Below, piece after piece: positions 16,999 through 26,500 of a stretch of 64,000 nucleotides of DNA. Position numbers and translations under genes: made by a program. Source of the DNA: G965220205 sp965220205 (GTDB taxonomy: Bacteria; Chloroflexota; Dehalococcoidia; Lucifugimonadales; Australimonadaceae). How positions within the stretch are numbered: the stretch's first letter is position 1; every line of letters begins with the position of its first letter. The notes below the pieces were generated by a model that was not told the origin of the DNA, did not search any database, and saw only the letters and a list, made by a program, of their open reading frames with translations. The stretch is from the NCBI GenBank assembly GCA_965220205.1, contig OZ244812.1, positions 2,542,001-2,606,000 on the forward strand. Direction: 5' to 3'.

Positions 16999-18120
16999 CT
17001 AGATGTCGTCTCCGTACTCCCACTCGAAGTTGGGGTCGTCGTAGGCCTCCGCGGGCATGAAGCTCCGCCCGCCGCGCCTTGCCGCCTCCGCCTCGAACGT
17101 CTCCCGGATCCAGGAGTCCTCGTCCGGGTACTCGATCTGCCTGATGCTCTTCTCGTAGGTCGTCTCGCCCTTCTGAGCGAACTGCGACAGCGAGCCGAGC
17201 GCGAGATACCGGGCGTCCGTCGTGCCGACGTTGAAGTGCTGGTGGTACCAGTCCTCGGGCGGCACGAACACTGACGCCTCATGCCAGGGGCAGACCACCT
17301 TCTCCTCGTCCGGTCCCTGCCGCCACAGGACGGAGTAGCCCTCGCCCTTCGGGATGACGATCACCCGGCCGGGGCCGTGGCGGTGGGCCTTCTTGTACAT
17401 GCCCGCGTCGAACACCGACATGTGCGCGCCCATCTCGCCGCCCGGGAACCGCATGTACACCGCGGTGCCGCCCGCGCCGCGTCCGCGGTATGGCGCCAGC
17501 TTGTCCCACGAGCCCAGGTCGGGGAAGAAGTTGCCCAGCCAATACACGCCGATACGCGCCGCCCCGCCAGGGTCCTTGACTTCGACTGCCTGCGAGAACG
17601 CTTCGTCCAGCGCCACGCCGTCCTGCCGGCGATACTGGTCGTTGTTGATGAGGAAGTCCGGGTCCGGGATTGCCGACAGCGCCACGGGCAGGTAGTTGTA
17701 ATGCAGCAGGCGCGCCGGGGAGTCGCCACGAGCGTTGCTCAGCTGGTACGTGCTATGCCGGGGGATGTGAAACAGGCTCCGGGCGTTCCACTCGAACGTC
17801 CGCGGCGGTTGGTTCTCGTCGAGCCACACCGAGCAGAGTCCCTGACCTACGAGCGGGTACACCAGCTCGCCGATCGCCATCCTGAGCTTCGGCAGCGTCT
17901 CGCCCGCCGGAATCTCCTGCACGCGCCCCTCGGACACGCCCTCCATCCCCTTCAGGTTCAGGAAGGCTGCCTTGCACTTGCGCTCCTCCCACCACTCCAG
18001 CTCCACGTTCCGCAGGTCCTCGACGAAATGGCCGCGGTAGATGGGAACGCCGATCGCCTCCATCCAATCATCGTATGGGAGCTTGCGGCGCCCCGACCTC
18101 GCGTTCTGCTGCTGCGCCAT
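16999..18120 (-). CDS. two-domain cupin (gentisate dioxygenase-like), paralog
   Basis: A 373-residue bicupin and tandem paralog of 15866-16963: same start pattern (YDDWMEAIGVPIYRGHF against YDQWMNSVGIPVHRGYF) and same end (DPNFEWEYG against DPGFKWEPG). The C-terminal domain has KAHRHGPGR and YHQHFN. The N-terminal motif 1 again lacks histidines (LPKLRMAIGELVYPLVGQG). GAGGAGGAAGCA precedes ATG 18120; the longer frame to 18312 overlaps the amidase gene and is rejected. A third member at 46128 keeps the N-terminal histidines. Confidence 0.8.
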   Translation of the reverse strand: MAQQQNARSGRRKLPYDDWMEAIGVPIYRGHFVEDLRNVELEWWEERKCKAAFLNLKGMEGVSEGRVQEIPAGETLPKLRMAIGELVYPLVGQGLCSVWLDENQPPRTFEWNARSLFHIPRHSTYQLSNARGDSPARLLHYNYLPVALSAIPDPDFLINNDQYRRQDGVALDEAFSQAVEVKDPGGAARIGVYWLGNFFPDLGSWDKLAPYRGRGAGGTAVYMRFPGGEMGAHMSVFDAGMYKKAHRHGPGRVIVIPKGEGYSVLWRQGPDEEKVVCPWHEASVFVPPEDWYHQHFNVGTTDARYLALGSLSQFAQKGETTYEKSIRQIEYPDEDSWIRETFEAEAARRGGRSFMPAEAYDDPNFEWEYGDDI

Positions 18121-18241
18121 TGCTTCCTCCTCTAGGTTCGATCCGAGTGACAGGTTGCGCATGCTTCTAGAGCTAGGGTACGCCCCCTCAGGTGGGACTA
18201 TACAGGAACCGCTGCTGGCGTGGGGCCGTGCGCCGCCGGTC

Positions 18242-19744
18242 TCACAGAGCCGGCGCAGAGGCCGGTGGCCTGCGATGGGGCGCCGCCTGCTCGTAGGCGT
18301 ACGCAAAGCCAATCATCGCGGCATCGCTGTAGGGCCTGCCAAGGAACGTCATCCCGGTGGGCAAGCCGTCCGTGGTGAACCCCATGGGCACGGAGATGGA
18401 CGGGACGTAGACGAGGAACGTGTTCAGGTGGGTGGCGCCCTTCATGTTGATGTAGGGCGGGTTCACGCCGTCCCTTATCAGCGTTGGCTGGTGCTCAGCG
18501 CTCTTGTGGACGATGGCGTCGAGCCGCAGGTCCGCCATCACCCGCATCACGTTCAGCATGAGTTCCTTGCGGGCCACGAGGTACTCGTAGTAGCCGGACA
18601 TATCCCGCGTCGTGCCTGCGCGCGCCATCCATTGATTGCGGACCTTCTCGAAGTCGGGCGAGGCCACCATCTCAGCTCTCGTTCTGAACGGCGGGTTGGC
18701 GCTGCGCCCGAAGTAGACATCCCATGCGGGGTCGGCGTCAGCGCCCGCGGCCCGCTTGGCCAGCAACCGGTTCAGGTCGGGTATCTCCACCGGGTCCACC
18801 ACCGTAGCGCCCGCCGCCGCCAGCTCCCGCGCTGCCTGGTCGAAGACCGCGGCGACCTTGCCGAAGTCCTCCGAGTCCGGCTCCGCGCCCGCGCCCATCG
18901 CTTCGCGGAGTACGCCGATGCGGGCGCCGCGAAGCGCGTCAGCATCCGGCGCCTCGGCGAACGGCCGCCCGGTCCGCCCAACGCCCATCGCAGTGACCGG
19001 GTCGTCCGTGTCGTAGGCCGCCAGGACGTCGAGCAGCAAGGCGGCATCGCGGACACTGCGGGTCATGGGGCCGAGCGAGGCTTGAATCGCGGGCCATCCC
19101 GCGTAGACGCCGCTACGGCTCACGAGCCCCGCCGTTGGCCGCATGCCAACGATGCTGCTCCACGCCGACGGCCGCCGGATCGAGGCTAACGCTTCCTGCC
19201 CAACCCCGACAGCGCCAAGGTTGGCTGCGACGGCGGCTGCAGGCCCGCCTGAGGAGCCGCCGACCGTACGGTCGAGCGCGTACGGGTTCTTCGTCGAGCC
19301 GAACAGCGAGCCGTGCGTATCGCCTCCTCCCAGCTCGCCCAGGGTTGCTTTCGCCAGGATGATCGCTCCGGCGCTCTTCAGCCGCTCCACGACGAATGCG
19401 TCACGGTCAGGGAAGTAGTTCCTGAACAGCACCGACCCCAACGTCGTCGGCATCCCCTCGGCGTCAATCTGGTCCTTGAGGACGACGGGCACGCCGTGGA
19501 GCGGCCCAACCGGCCCCGACGCCGCCAACGCCGCGTCCAGCCGGTCCGCCTCATCCAACGCAGCAGGATTGACGGAGATGATCGAGTTAATCGTGGGCCC
19601 GTTGCGATCGAAAGCGTCGATCCGGTCCAGGTAGCCCTGGACCAGCTCGCGCGCCGAGAGCTCCTTCGCATCGTAGGCGCGCCGGATGGCGTCAATCGTT
19701 GTCTCGATCAGCTCGAACGCTGGTTGTCGTGCTGGCTGCTGCAT
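18242..19744 (-). CDS. amidase signature family protein
   Basis: A 500-residue amidase. The Ser-cisSer-Lys triad residues are found in VVLKDQID (Lys), GGSSGG (cis-Ser) and ASIRRPSAW (Ser nucleophile region). The usual GTDTGGSIR stretch is altered to GQEALASIR, which may change the substrate pocket. The rest follows the family, including VGMRPTAGLVSRSG. ATG 19744 has GAGGGAGGCCA before it, so I prefer it to 19765. It lies upstream of the bicupin run on the same strand with a 121-bp gap. Substrate unknown. Confidence 0.88.
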   Translation of the reverse strand: MQQPARQPAFELIETTIDAIRRAYDAKELSARELVQGYLDRIDAFDRNGPTINSIISVNPAALDEADRLDAALAASGPVGPLHGVPVVLKDQIDAEGMPTTLGSVLFRNYFPDRDAFVVERLKSAGAIILAKATLGELGGGDTHGSLFGSTKNPYALDRTVGGSSGGPAAAVAANLGAVGVGQEALASIRRPSAWSSIVGMRPTAGLVSRSGVYAGWPAIQASLGPMTRSVRDAALLLDVLAAYDTDDPVTAMGVGRTGRPFAEAPDADALRGARIGVLREAMGAGAEPDSEDFGKVAAVFDQAARELAAAGATVVDPVEIPDLNRLLAKRAAGADADPAWDVYFGRSANPPFRTRAEMVASPDFEKVRNQWMARAGTTRDMSGYYEYLVARKELMLNVMRVMADLRLDAIVHKSAEHQPTLIRDGVNPPYINMKGATHLNTFLVYVPSISVPMGFTTDGLPTGMTFLGRPYSDAAMIGFAYAYEQAAPHRRPPASAPAL

Positions 19745-19809
19745 TGGCCTCCCTCGAACCCCCATCTAACCCGCGGGGCAGCTCTCTGTACCCGCCGTGC
19801 CGCCGAGCC

Positions 19810-20235
19810 TCACGCGGACCGGACCAGCGCGACCGCCGGAATCACACGGGTCGTCTTCTCCTGGTAGGCGGCGAACTGCGGATACAGCTCCGATTGGCGT
19901 GCGTAGAGACGGTCGTGCTCCTCGCCCGCGAGTATCTCGGCCGTGGCCTCGAAGCGCTCCGAGCCCACCTCCACCGTGACCGTCGGGTTGGCGGAGAGGT
20001 TGCGGAACCAGTCGGGGTGAGAGGGCGCGCCTCCTTTCGAGGCGAACACGATCCACCGTTCGCCGTCCGGGAGGTACATCAGCGGGTTCACGCGCTGCTG
20101 CCCGGACTTGGCCCCGGTCGTCGTGAGGAGCAGCAGGGGAGCTCCCTCGAAGTTCCCGCCGACGCGCCCGCCGCTGGCCCGGAACTCCTCGATGTTCCGG
20201 CGGTTCCGATCGTGCATGTCGTTGCGCGTAGTCAT
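19810..20235 (-). CDS. DDN-type F420-dependent nitroreductase family protein
   Basis: A 141-residue protein of the deazaflavin-dependent (DDN) split-barrel family. The diagnostic features are LLTTTGAKSGQQRVNPLMY and ASKGGAPSHPDWFRNLSANP, which bind the deazaflavin cofactor F420 in studied members. Such enzymes reduce nitro compounds, enones or quinones with F420H2 and are common in Actinobacteria and Chloroflexota. The gene follows the aldo/keto reductase by 10 bp and probably shares its transcript. Confidence 0.85.
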   Translation of the reverse strand: MTTRNDMHDRNRRNIEEFRASGGRVGGNFEGAPLLLLTTTGAKSGQQRVNPLMYLPDGERWIVFASKGGAPSHPDWFRNLSANPTVTVEVGSERFEATAEILAGEEHDRLYARQSELYPQFAAYQEKTTRVIPAVALVRSA

Positions 20236-20245
20236 CGCCGGCCTC

Positions 20246-21160
20246 CTATCCCTGGCCGGACTCGGCCGCCACCGTGGCCGTCACCCGCTCGCGGATCGCC
20301 GTGTACAGCTCGTCGTCCAAGGGTCCGGCTTCCGCGGACGCGATGTTCGCCTTGAGGTGCTCCAAGTTCTGCGTCCCGTTGATGAATGTGTGCGCCGACG
20401 GATGGGCCAGCGCGTACCGGAACATCGTCGAAACGATGTCGCGTCCTTCCAACACCTCGTCCAAGCCGGACCGCACCCAACGACCGCGCACGATAGGGAA
20501 CTCGTTGCCGCGTCCCTGCTCGCGCAGCGGCGCGCCCTTCACGGACCCTCCGCGGATCACGGTGCCCGCGCCGGCGGCTGCCGCGGCGGTGATCGTCTCT
20601 TCGTGTTCGGGCTCCAGCGCTGAGTACACGATCTGGAACGTGTCGAACACGCCCCAGCTCACGAACATGTCGATGTGCGGCAGGACCGCCGACACGCCGA
20701 TGAATCGCGCCTTCCCCGACGCCTTGATGTCCTGCAGCGTCGTCACGCAGTCGTTCGTCTCGACATCCTCGACCGTCGGCCCGTGCAGCTGCAACACGTC
20801 GACGTAGTCGGTCTGCAAGCGTTCGAGGCTCTCGTCCATCGAGCGGAGGATGGCGTCGCGCGACCACTCCGACTGTGCGCGCGGCGCTCCCGTCTGCGGC
20901 CGGCCGCACTTCGTCTCGATGTAGTACTCGCTCCGACGGTCCGAGATGAACCGTCCGATGAACTCCTCGCTCCTGCCGTAGCCGGGCGCGGTGTCGATGA
21001 AGTTGATGCCCGCGTCGAGGACAGCGTTGAGGACGACGCCCGCGTGCTCCTCATTCGGAAGGCGGCCGCCGTTCTCGACCACGTCCCGCATCTCGAGGGC
21101 GCCGAAGCCCAGCTTCGTAACCTCGAGGCCTGTACGTCCTAGCACAACCCGTTCCAGCAT
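20246..21160 (-). CDS. aldo/keto reductase
   Basis: A 304-residue NAD(P)H-dependent aldo/keto reductase. The catalytic tetrad residues are seen in FIDTAPGYGRSEEF (Asp and Tyr), IETKCG (Lys) and LQLHGP (His). It starts with the common LGRTGLEVTKLGFGA. It is divergent from the ornithine-cyclodeaminase-like gene, with about 100 bp between. Substrate unknown. Confidence 0.9.
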   Translation of the reverse strand: MLERVVLGRTGLEVTKLGFGALEMRDVVENGGRLPNEEHAGVVLNAVLDAGINFIDTAPGYGRSEEFIGRFISDRRSEYYIETKCGRPQTGAPRAQSEWSRDAILRSMDESLERLQTDYVDVLQLHGPTVEDVETNDCVTTLQDIKASGKARFIGVSAVLPHIDMFVSWGVFDTFQIVYSALEPEHEETITAAAAAGAGTVIRGGSVKGAPLREQGRGNEFPIVRGRWVRSGLDEVLEGRDIVSTMFRYALAHPSAHTFINGTQNLEHLKANIASAEAGPLDDELYTAIRERVTATVAAESGQG

Positions 21161-21182
21161 GACCCGACCTCCAGATGCGAAC

Positions 21183-21210
21183 TTGTGATGTCCTTGCCTC
21201 CGGCTATGTT
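21183..21210 (+). promoter_or_regulatory. putative promoter of the ornithine-cyclodeaminase-like gene
   Basis: TTGTGA (21183-21188) and TATGTT (21205-21210) are spaced by 16 bases, 51 bases before ATG 21262. Pattern evidence only. Confidence 0.35.
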
Positions 21211-21261
21211 AGCGTACGGGGACGGGAAACGGGCCCGGCGGCGATTCGAGGAGGGAATGTC

Positions 21262-22386
21262 ATGGCGATAGACGAGACAGGCGGCTCGGTTTACTTCATC
21301 GGCAACGATGTCCAGCAACGGCTCCTCACGCTCGAGGACGCCATCGAGGCGACAGAGCGCGCGTATCTGGAATGGGACGAGGGCGGCGCGGTCATCCGGC
21401 CCAAGACGAATATGTACGTCTACAACGAGGGAGGCGATAATCGCTACGGCTTCTCCACCATGGAGGGAGGGTCGGAGGCGCTGGGGCTCGTCGCCATCAG
21501 GATCAAGTCCGACCTCCAACCCCTTCGCCGGGAGGTCACGCCGCCGGGCGCGTCGATACCCACGTCGGCGAGCAAGGGGGCCGGCGCTCCCGGCCTGTTC
21601 TGCGGCCTCGTCTACGTCTTCTCGGCGCGGACGGGCGTTCCGCTCGCCATCCTGAACGACGGCCACATCCAGCACGTCCGGGTTGCGGCCTCGGCGGCGT
21701 TGGCGGCCAAGCACCTCGCCCGTGAGGACGCCGAGGAACTCTGCATCCTCGGCTCGCAGTGGATGGCCCGGAGCCACGCGCCCGCCATGTGCGCCGTGCG
21801 GCCCATCAAGCGGGTCAAGGTGTTCAGCCCCAATCGCGAGCACCGCCAGGCGTTCGCCGATGAGATGTCGCTGAAGCTTGGGATCGAGGTCATCGCGCTC
21901 GACACAGCCGAGGAGGCCGTGAGCAGCGCCGATATCGTTTGCTGCTGCACCAATTCGTTCGGCCACCCGGTGCTGTCCGGCGAATGGATTGCCGACGGCA
22001 CGTTCGTCAGCAACGTGCTCTCCGCCGAGCTGGGCGAGGACGCCATGGCGAGGATTGACTACACGGTGAAGAACCAGCCGCTCCGCGACCTCGGCCAGCA
22101 TGTGTTCCAAGCGGGCTCGCCGCCGCCCGACGTCCCGCTGCGCAACGAGGGGACCGGCTGGCTGAAGCAGGTCGACGACGATACGCCGCTGCTGTCCGAG
22201 GTAGTGGCCGGCAAGCAGCGAGGGCGGGCGGGCGACCGGGAGGTCACGTTCTTCAGCAACAACGAGGGCACCGGCCTGCAGTTCGCCGCGGTGGCCTCCG
22301 TCGTCCTGCGCAAGCTCGAGGAGCAAGCCGACCCTGGCGTCAAAACGCTGCCCCTCGAGTGGTTCCTACAAGACATCCCCGACTAA
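21262..22386 (+). CDS. ornithine cyclodeaminase / mu-crystallin family protein
   Basis: A 374-residue NAD(P)-binding protein of the ornithine cyclodeaminase/mu-crystallin/alanine dehydrogenase family. GHIQHVRVAASAALAAKHLA matches the region that carries the conserved Arg, and LCILGSQWMARSHAPAM is the dinucleotide-binding turn (GSQWMA in place of the common GxGxQA). Known members reduce imino acids or cyclise ornithine; the activity here cannot be told. GAGGAGGGAATGTC precedes ATG 21262, so the longer frame from 21175 is rejected. The gene is alone on the plus strand. Confidence 0.82.
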   Translation: MAIDETGGSVYFIGNDVQQRLLTLEDAIEATERAYLEWDEGGAVIRPKTNMYVYNEGGDNRYGFSTMEGGSEALGLVAIRIKSDLQPLRREVTPPGASIPTSASKGAGAPGLFCGLVYVFSARTGVPLAILNDGHIQHVRVAASAALAAKHLAREDAEELCILGSQWMARSHAPAMCAVRPIKRVKVFSPNREHRQAFADEMSLKLGIEVIALDTAEEAVSSADIVCCCTNSFGHPVLSGEWIADGTFVSNVLSAELGEDAMARIDYTVKNQPLRDLGQHVFQAGSPPPDVPLRNEGTGWLKQVDDDTPLLSEVVAGKQRGRAGDREVTFFSNNEGTGLQFAAVASVVLRKLEEQADPGVKTLPLEWFLQDIPD

Positions 22387-22478
22387 CTTCCCCCATGGGG
22401 CAGGAGGGGACACCGCTCGGCGCGGGAGCGACAGAGAGAGACGGGGGCAGGTCCTAGAGGTTCCCTCCCTCACCCCGA

Positions 22479-24089
22479 CTACGCGAAGAGGCTCGGGTTC
22501 GCCTTGATGTAGTCGGCGGCGCGGTAGGCGAGGGCGCCGACGGTCGGGGTGTGCGCGTAGCCGGCCATCGTGGGGAAGATCGACGCGCCGATGATGAACA
22601 GGTTCTCCGCGTCGTGGGCCTGACAGTTGGCGTTGACCACCGATGTCCGTGGGTCGGACCCCATGCGGCAGCCGCCGGTCCAGCGGCCGGGCCTGCGCGA
22701 GAGGCCGCCCCACACATGGCTGGCTCCGGCTTCCGTCATGATCCGCGTGCCAACCTCCTCGAGGAACGGCCACATGCGACGGTCGTTCTCGTGGAATGTG
22801 AAGTGCGTTCGCTGGAGCGGTACGCCTCGCCTGCCGGTCTTGCGCGGGTCTAGGTCGATGAAGTTGTCCCGGTGCGGCAGAGTCTCCGTTTGCATGTTGA
22901 GGTCGAAGCTGCGCGTGTAGTAGTGGGCGAGCTGCTCTTTGTAGCTCGAACCCCACCGAGCCCAACCCGGAGGGACGGCGTCGTACCGCTCGAGCGGAGG
23001 TCCCCCGCCGCTGGTGCCGATGGTCGCGCCCCGGATGAACCCGAGTCCGGTGTGGTCGAAGTTGTTGCCGTTGAAGTCGTCCAAGCGCATCCCGGCGTTG
23101 GGCCCGATGAACGCATTGACTCGCGTATCGTCGAACAGGGCCGTGTGACGCACCGTCGCGTGGGCCATCAGCTGCTGTCCCACCATCCCGCTCGAATTCG
23201 CCAGGCCGCGGCGACCGCCGGAGGGGTCGCCCGAGTTGAGCAGCAACCGCACGTGCTCGTGGACCTGCGCGCCCAGGACCACCACCGACGCCGCCTGCTG
23301 CTGGACGCGACCCTCCTCATCGAAGTAGGACACGCCGGTGACCTTTCCGCGGCTGTCGGCGTCGATGCGGAATACCTGAGAGTTGACGCGCAGGTCGAAG
23401 TTCCCCGTATCGAGCGCGACCGGGATCGCCGTGAACGTCGTCGACAGCTTGGACTGTGTATGGCACCCGAAGCCGTTGCACTGCCCGCAGTAGGCGCACG
23501 CGGGCCGCTCGGGGATGCGCTGATCGTAAGGAGCGGGCGGCTGGTAGCGCTCGGACGTGACGGCGCAGGGAGTCGGGTAGGGGTGGTACCCCAGCCGTCG
23601 GCAGGCGTCCCCGAACAGCTCGTTGCGGGCCCCCTCGCGGACCGGCGGCATCGGGTAGTCTCTCTTCCGGGGCCCTTCGAACGGGTTCGCGCCTCCCTTG
23701 CCGGACACGCCCATCTCCCATTCGAACTTTTCGTAATACGGCTCCAGGTCGTCGTAGCCTATCGGCCAATCGATGATGTCCGTGCCCTCCAGGTTCGCGC
23801 CAGCCCGCTCGGCGACCCCGCCGAGCACCTCGTCCGTGTACAGTCTGAAGTCGCCGGGCATGAACCGCGTCGCGCTGCCAGTCCACACCATGAGGCCGCC
23901 GCCAAGGTTGAGGTTGCCCCCGCTGCGGCGCTCCTTCCGCAGCGAGTCCTTGCTGGCGTAGTCCTCGAACGGCTGGTCTGGGCCTGCCTCGAGGCCGACG
24001 ACGCTCAGGCCCGCCGAGGCGAGCTCCTTGGCCATGATGCCGCCGACGCACCCCACGCCCACCAGACAAACATCAGCTTGGCTTGCCAT
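22479..24089 (-). CDS. GMC-type FAD-dependent oxidoreductase
   Basis: A 536-residue flavoprotein of the glucose-methanol-choline family, closest in layout to the gluconate 2-dehydrogenase flavoprotein subunits. The N-terminal dinucleotide fold is LVGVGCVGGIMAKELA followed by GLEAGP. CAYCGQCNGFGCHTQSK is a cysteine-rich insertion known from that subgroup. The C-terminal GGCRMGSDPRTSVVN and ASIFPTMAGYAHTPTVGALA hold the expected substrate-site His and Asn-type region. GAGGAGTCGC precedes ATG 24089. It follows an amidohydrolase by 22 bp. No cytochrome or small subunit is beside it. Confidence 0.88.
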   Translation of the reverse strand: MASQADVCLVGVGCVGGIMAKELASAGLSVVGLEAGPDQPFEDYASKDSLRKERRSGGNLNLGGGLMVWTGSATRFMPGDFRLYTDEVLGGVAERAGANLEGTDIIDWPIGYDDLEPYYEKFEWEMGVSGKGGANPFEGPRKRDYPMPPVREGARNELFGDACRRLGYHPYPTPCAVTSERYQPPAPYDQRIPERPACAYCGQCNGFGCHTQSKLSTTFTAIPVALDTGNFDLRVNSQVFRIDADSRGKVTGVSYFDEEGRVQQQAASVVVLGAQVHEHVRLLLNSGDPSGGRRGLANSSGMVGQQLMAHATVRHTALFDDTRVNAFIGPNAGMRLDDFNGNNFDHTGLGFIRGATIGTSGGGPPLERYDAVPPGWARWGSSYKEQLAHYYTRSFDLNMQTETLPHRDNFIDLDPRKTGRRGVPLQRTHFTFHENDRRMWPFLEEVGTRIMTEAGASHVWGGLSRRPGRWTGGCRMGSDPRTSVVNANCQAHDAENLFIIGASIFPTMAGYAHTPTVGALAYRAADYIKANPSLFA

Positions 24090-24111
24090 GCGACTCCTCT
24101 CGTGATGCCGG

Positions 24112-25221
24112 TTACGGGGCGGAGCCTGCCGAGACCGGCTCGGGCGCCGTGATGCCGTAGAGCCGGGCGACGTTCTCGCGGAGCAGCTTGGCCCGGAGCT
24201 CCGTCGGAAGTCCGCCCATGTCGCGCGCCACGATTTCGCGGGAGTGCGGCCACGTCGAGTTCCCGTGGGGGAAGTCGTTGGACCACATGCAGTTGTTGGC
24301 CCCCCACCACGACAGCATGCGCCCGCCCACCGCATCGTTGAAGAACGTCGTGTACACCTGCTCGTGGAAGTACTCGCTGGGGAGCCGCTTCATCCGTACG
24401 CCCTCGCGGTCGGCGCCGTGGCGCTGGAAGTAGTAGTCCCACTGCTCGATAACGAAGGGTAGCCAGCCGATCTCGCTCTCCACCAGGACCACCTTCAGCT
24501 TCGGGAAACGCTCGAGGACGCCCGAGAAGATGATGTCGTATATCGCGTTCATCGATTGGGTCAGCTTGTGGTTGACGCTCCTCCGCTCTTGGTCGATCGG
24601 CGCTCGCCGCTCCGGGGAAGCGGCTTGGCCTGCGCCACCGGCGGCGTTGTAGCCGAAGCCGCTGAGGATGTGCAGCGCAACGGGCATGTCGAGGTCCTGG
24701 GCAGCCGCCCAGAACCGCTCGTAGTGGTCCGACGTGAACGACAGCTCCGGGGGCGGCACCTGCCAGATGACCGACCCGGGGAACCCGGCGTTCCGGCACC
24801 GCCGCATCTCGTCGATGGCCGCGTCGATGTCGTACATCGTGAGCATCGCCAGGCCGAAGAGGCGGTCAGGCGCGTAGCTGCAATAGTCGATCAGCCAATC
24901 GTTGTAGACGCGGACGCAGGCCTGTTCGAGCTCAGGGTCGCGCAGGCTGAGTACGTTCAGGCCGTGGGTCGGGTAGAGGAACTCGGCGCTCACGCCGTCG
25001 ACGGCCATCTCCTTGACCCGCTCCGCGCCGTCCGTGGCCCCTGGCTGGTCCCCGCGCCTGCGGCCGCCGAACGCCGGGGCGCGGCTCTTGAACGCCGCGG
25101 GCGTCCGCTCTTGCCACAGGCCCGCCGGCTCCATGACGTGCGAGTCCGACGAGATCATCATCTCGTCGATCGTCTCCGCCGCGTTGGTCTGCGGTCCATA
25201 TGTCCGTTCCAGTATCGCCAT
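24112..25221 (-). CDS. amidohydrolase family 2 (ACMSD-like)
   Basis: A 369-residue amidohydro_2 enzyme. Metal-site residues are in SSDSHVMEP (27-35), VALHILSGF and SNDFPHGNS. It is the closest paralog of 14195-15313. It is upstream of and probably cotranscribed with the GMC oxidoreductase. Upstream lies the restriction-modification pair, beyond which a catabolic run of the same orientation continues, so this gene was probably part of that run before the insertion. Confidence 0.88.
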   Translation of the reverse strand: MAILERTYGPQTNAAETIDEMMISSDSHVMEPAGLWQERTPAAFKSRAPAFGGRRRGDQPGATDGAERVKEMAVDGVSAEFLYPTHGLNVLSLRDPELEQACVRVYNDWLIDYCSYAPDRLFGLAMLTMYDIDAAIDEMRRCRNAGFPGSVIWQVPPPELSFTSDHYERFWAAAQDLDMPVALHILSGFGYNAAGGAGQAASPERRAPIDQERRSVNHKLTQSMNAIYDIIFSGVLERFPKLKVVLVESEIGWLPFVIEQWDYYFQRHGADREGVRMKRLPSEYFHEQVYTTFFNDAVGGRMLSWWGANNCMWSNDFPHGNSTWPHSREIVARDMGGLPTELRAKLLRENVARLYGITAPEPVSAGSAP

Positions 25222-25255
25222 AGCGATCCCCCTTTCTCAAACATGGGCTGCGCAA

Positions 25256-26500
25256 TCAGGATGATCGTCCTCCCGTCCACCGCGCCGAGACATCAAACTC
25301 GAACAACTCTTTGTTGGAGTTTCGCTTACGTATTGCGCGGCACTCAATCTTCTCGAATCCCAAGCGCTCGAGCATTGCCGCATAGAGCAGTTCGACTGAG
25401 AGTAGCACACCATAGAACGTAGAGTTTCCTACGATATAGTGCATCGTACTGCTCTCATTCAGCACCTTTCTCAGTGAGCTGAAGTGCTCCCACATATCAT
25501 CGAAGTACTTCGCTACGTAATTGGCCAGTAGTTTCCCATTCTTGTTATCATGATGCTGTATCTCGTCCAATGCCGTATCAAGTAGAGGATGGCGAAACGG
25601 CTCGGCCGGACGTTTCCAGTCAGTCAATCTGCTAGTTGCTACCCCCCATGTACCACCTATTGTTGACCAATCCAATTCGCCCGCATCGCGACCGTCATCC
25701 AGAAATCCGAGCCAATACATGTACGGACGAAGTTCACGGATATACGACATCCGGTTTGCGTACGGTGGAGAAGTAATCACAAGGTCGAAGAGACCATCTA
25801 CCGCCAATGGAAGGTTTCGAGAGTCACCGAGAGTCACAAGCCCCGATCCTTCTGGATTGTGTTCCGCCCCCTCCAACACGAAATGTACGTCGTTGCTGAA
25901 TACCTGTCCCATGCCGATATCCAACGACAACTGCCTGTTGTCCTTGAAAGACATGGATTGATGATTGAACGCTGCGTTCGAAAGCGCAATAAGTGTCCTA
26001 CAAAACGCTACAAGTAGGAGATCTCTCTCCGGCGAATGTTCTATAGTCTCTGCTTCGATACTGCTCCTTAGCATGCACAGGAAATCGAGTGCTCTCGGAG
26101 ACCACCATCTCTCAATGTTGTGGATCCTAGGCACTTCGGCTGGTTCAACGACGCTATTCATAACTGAGTCAGTCACTCGTGCACATGCGGCGCGTGTGGA
26201 GACTATCGAGGCTCCAGAGTATTGCACCGTCTTCACTCTACCGAGCCACACCAAGAACGGATTGATATCTATCGTCACTCCACCGTGGCCGCGATACGCC
26301 GCACTCAGCACTGTCGTTGCTGTGCCGCAAAACGGATCCAAAACGCGTAATGGCTTTCTGTAACTGTCCATAAGTTCTTCAACGACTTTAACCGAGTATG
26401 CAGGTGTGAGTCGCAGCCAACCATGCCGCTTAGTTCTTGCGTTGAACTTATGCGTGTAGTCCGACCGTTGACGAATTCTGTCTTCGACAATTGCACTCAT
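25256..26500 (-). CDS. type II DNA amino-methyltransferase (N6-A or N4-C)
   Basis: A 414-residue DNA methyltransferase. DPFCGTATT (residues 55-63) is the SAM-binding motif I and TSPPYANR (243-250) the catalytic motif IV. The order motif I then IV with ~180 residues between is like the alpha class or a rearranged form. SPPY favours N4-cytosine, but N6-adenine is not excluded. It overlaps the upstream nuclease gene by four bases (ATGA) and would protect host DNA from that nuclease. Base composition is clearly AT-richer than the neighbours, with A- and T-ending codons, which points to recent transfer. Confidence 0.88.
   Translation of the reverse strand: MSAIVEDRIRQRSDYTHKFNARTKRHGWLRLTPAYSVKVVEELMDSYRKPLRVLDPFCGTATTVLSAAYRGHGGVTIDINPFLVWLGRVKTVQYSGASIVSTRAACARVTDSVMNSVVEPAEVPRIHNIERWWSPRALDFLCMLRSSIEAETIEHSPERDLLLVAFCRTLIALSNAAFNHQSMSFKDNRQLSLDIGMGQVFSNDVHFVLEGAEHNPEGSGLVTLGDSRNLPLAVDGLFDLVITSPPYANRMSYIRELRPYMYWLGFLDDGRDAGELDWSTIGGTWGVATSRLTDWKRPAEPFRHPLLDTALDEIQHHDNKNGKLLANYVAKYFDDMWEHFSSLRKVLNESSTMHYIVGNSTFYGVLLSVELLYAAMLERLGFEKIECRAIRKRNSNKELFEFDVSARWTGGRSS

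Noticed and set aside
15338..17002. 554-residue plus-strand frame opposite cupin genes
   Set aside because: Shadow frame; the minus strand carries three cupins with metal motifs.
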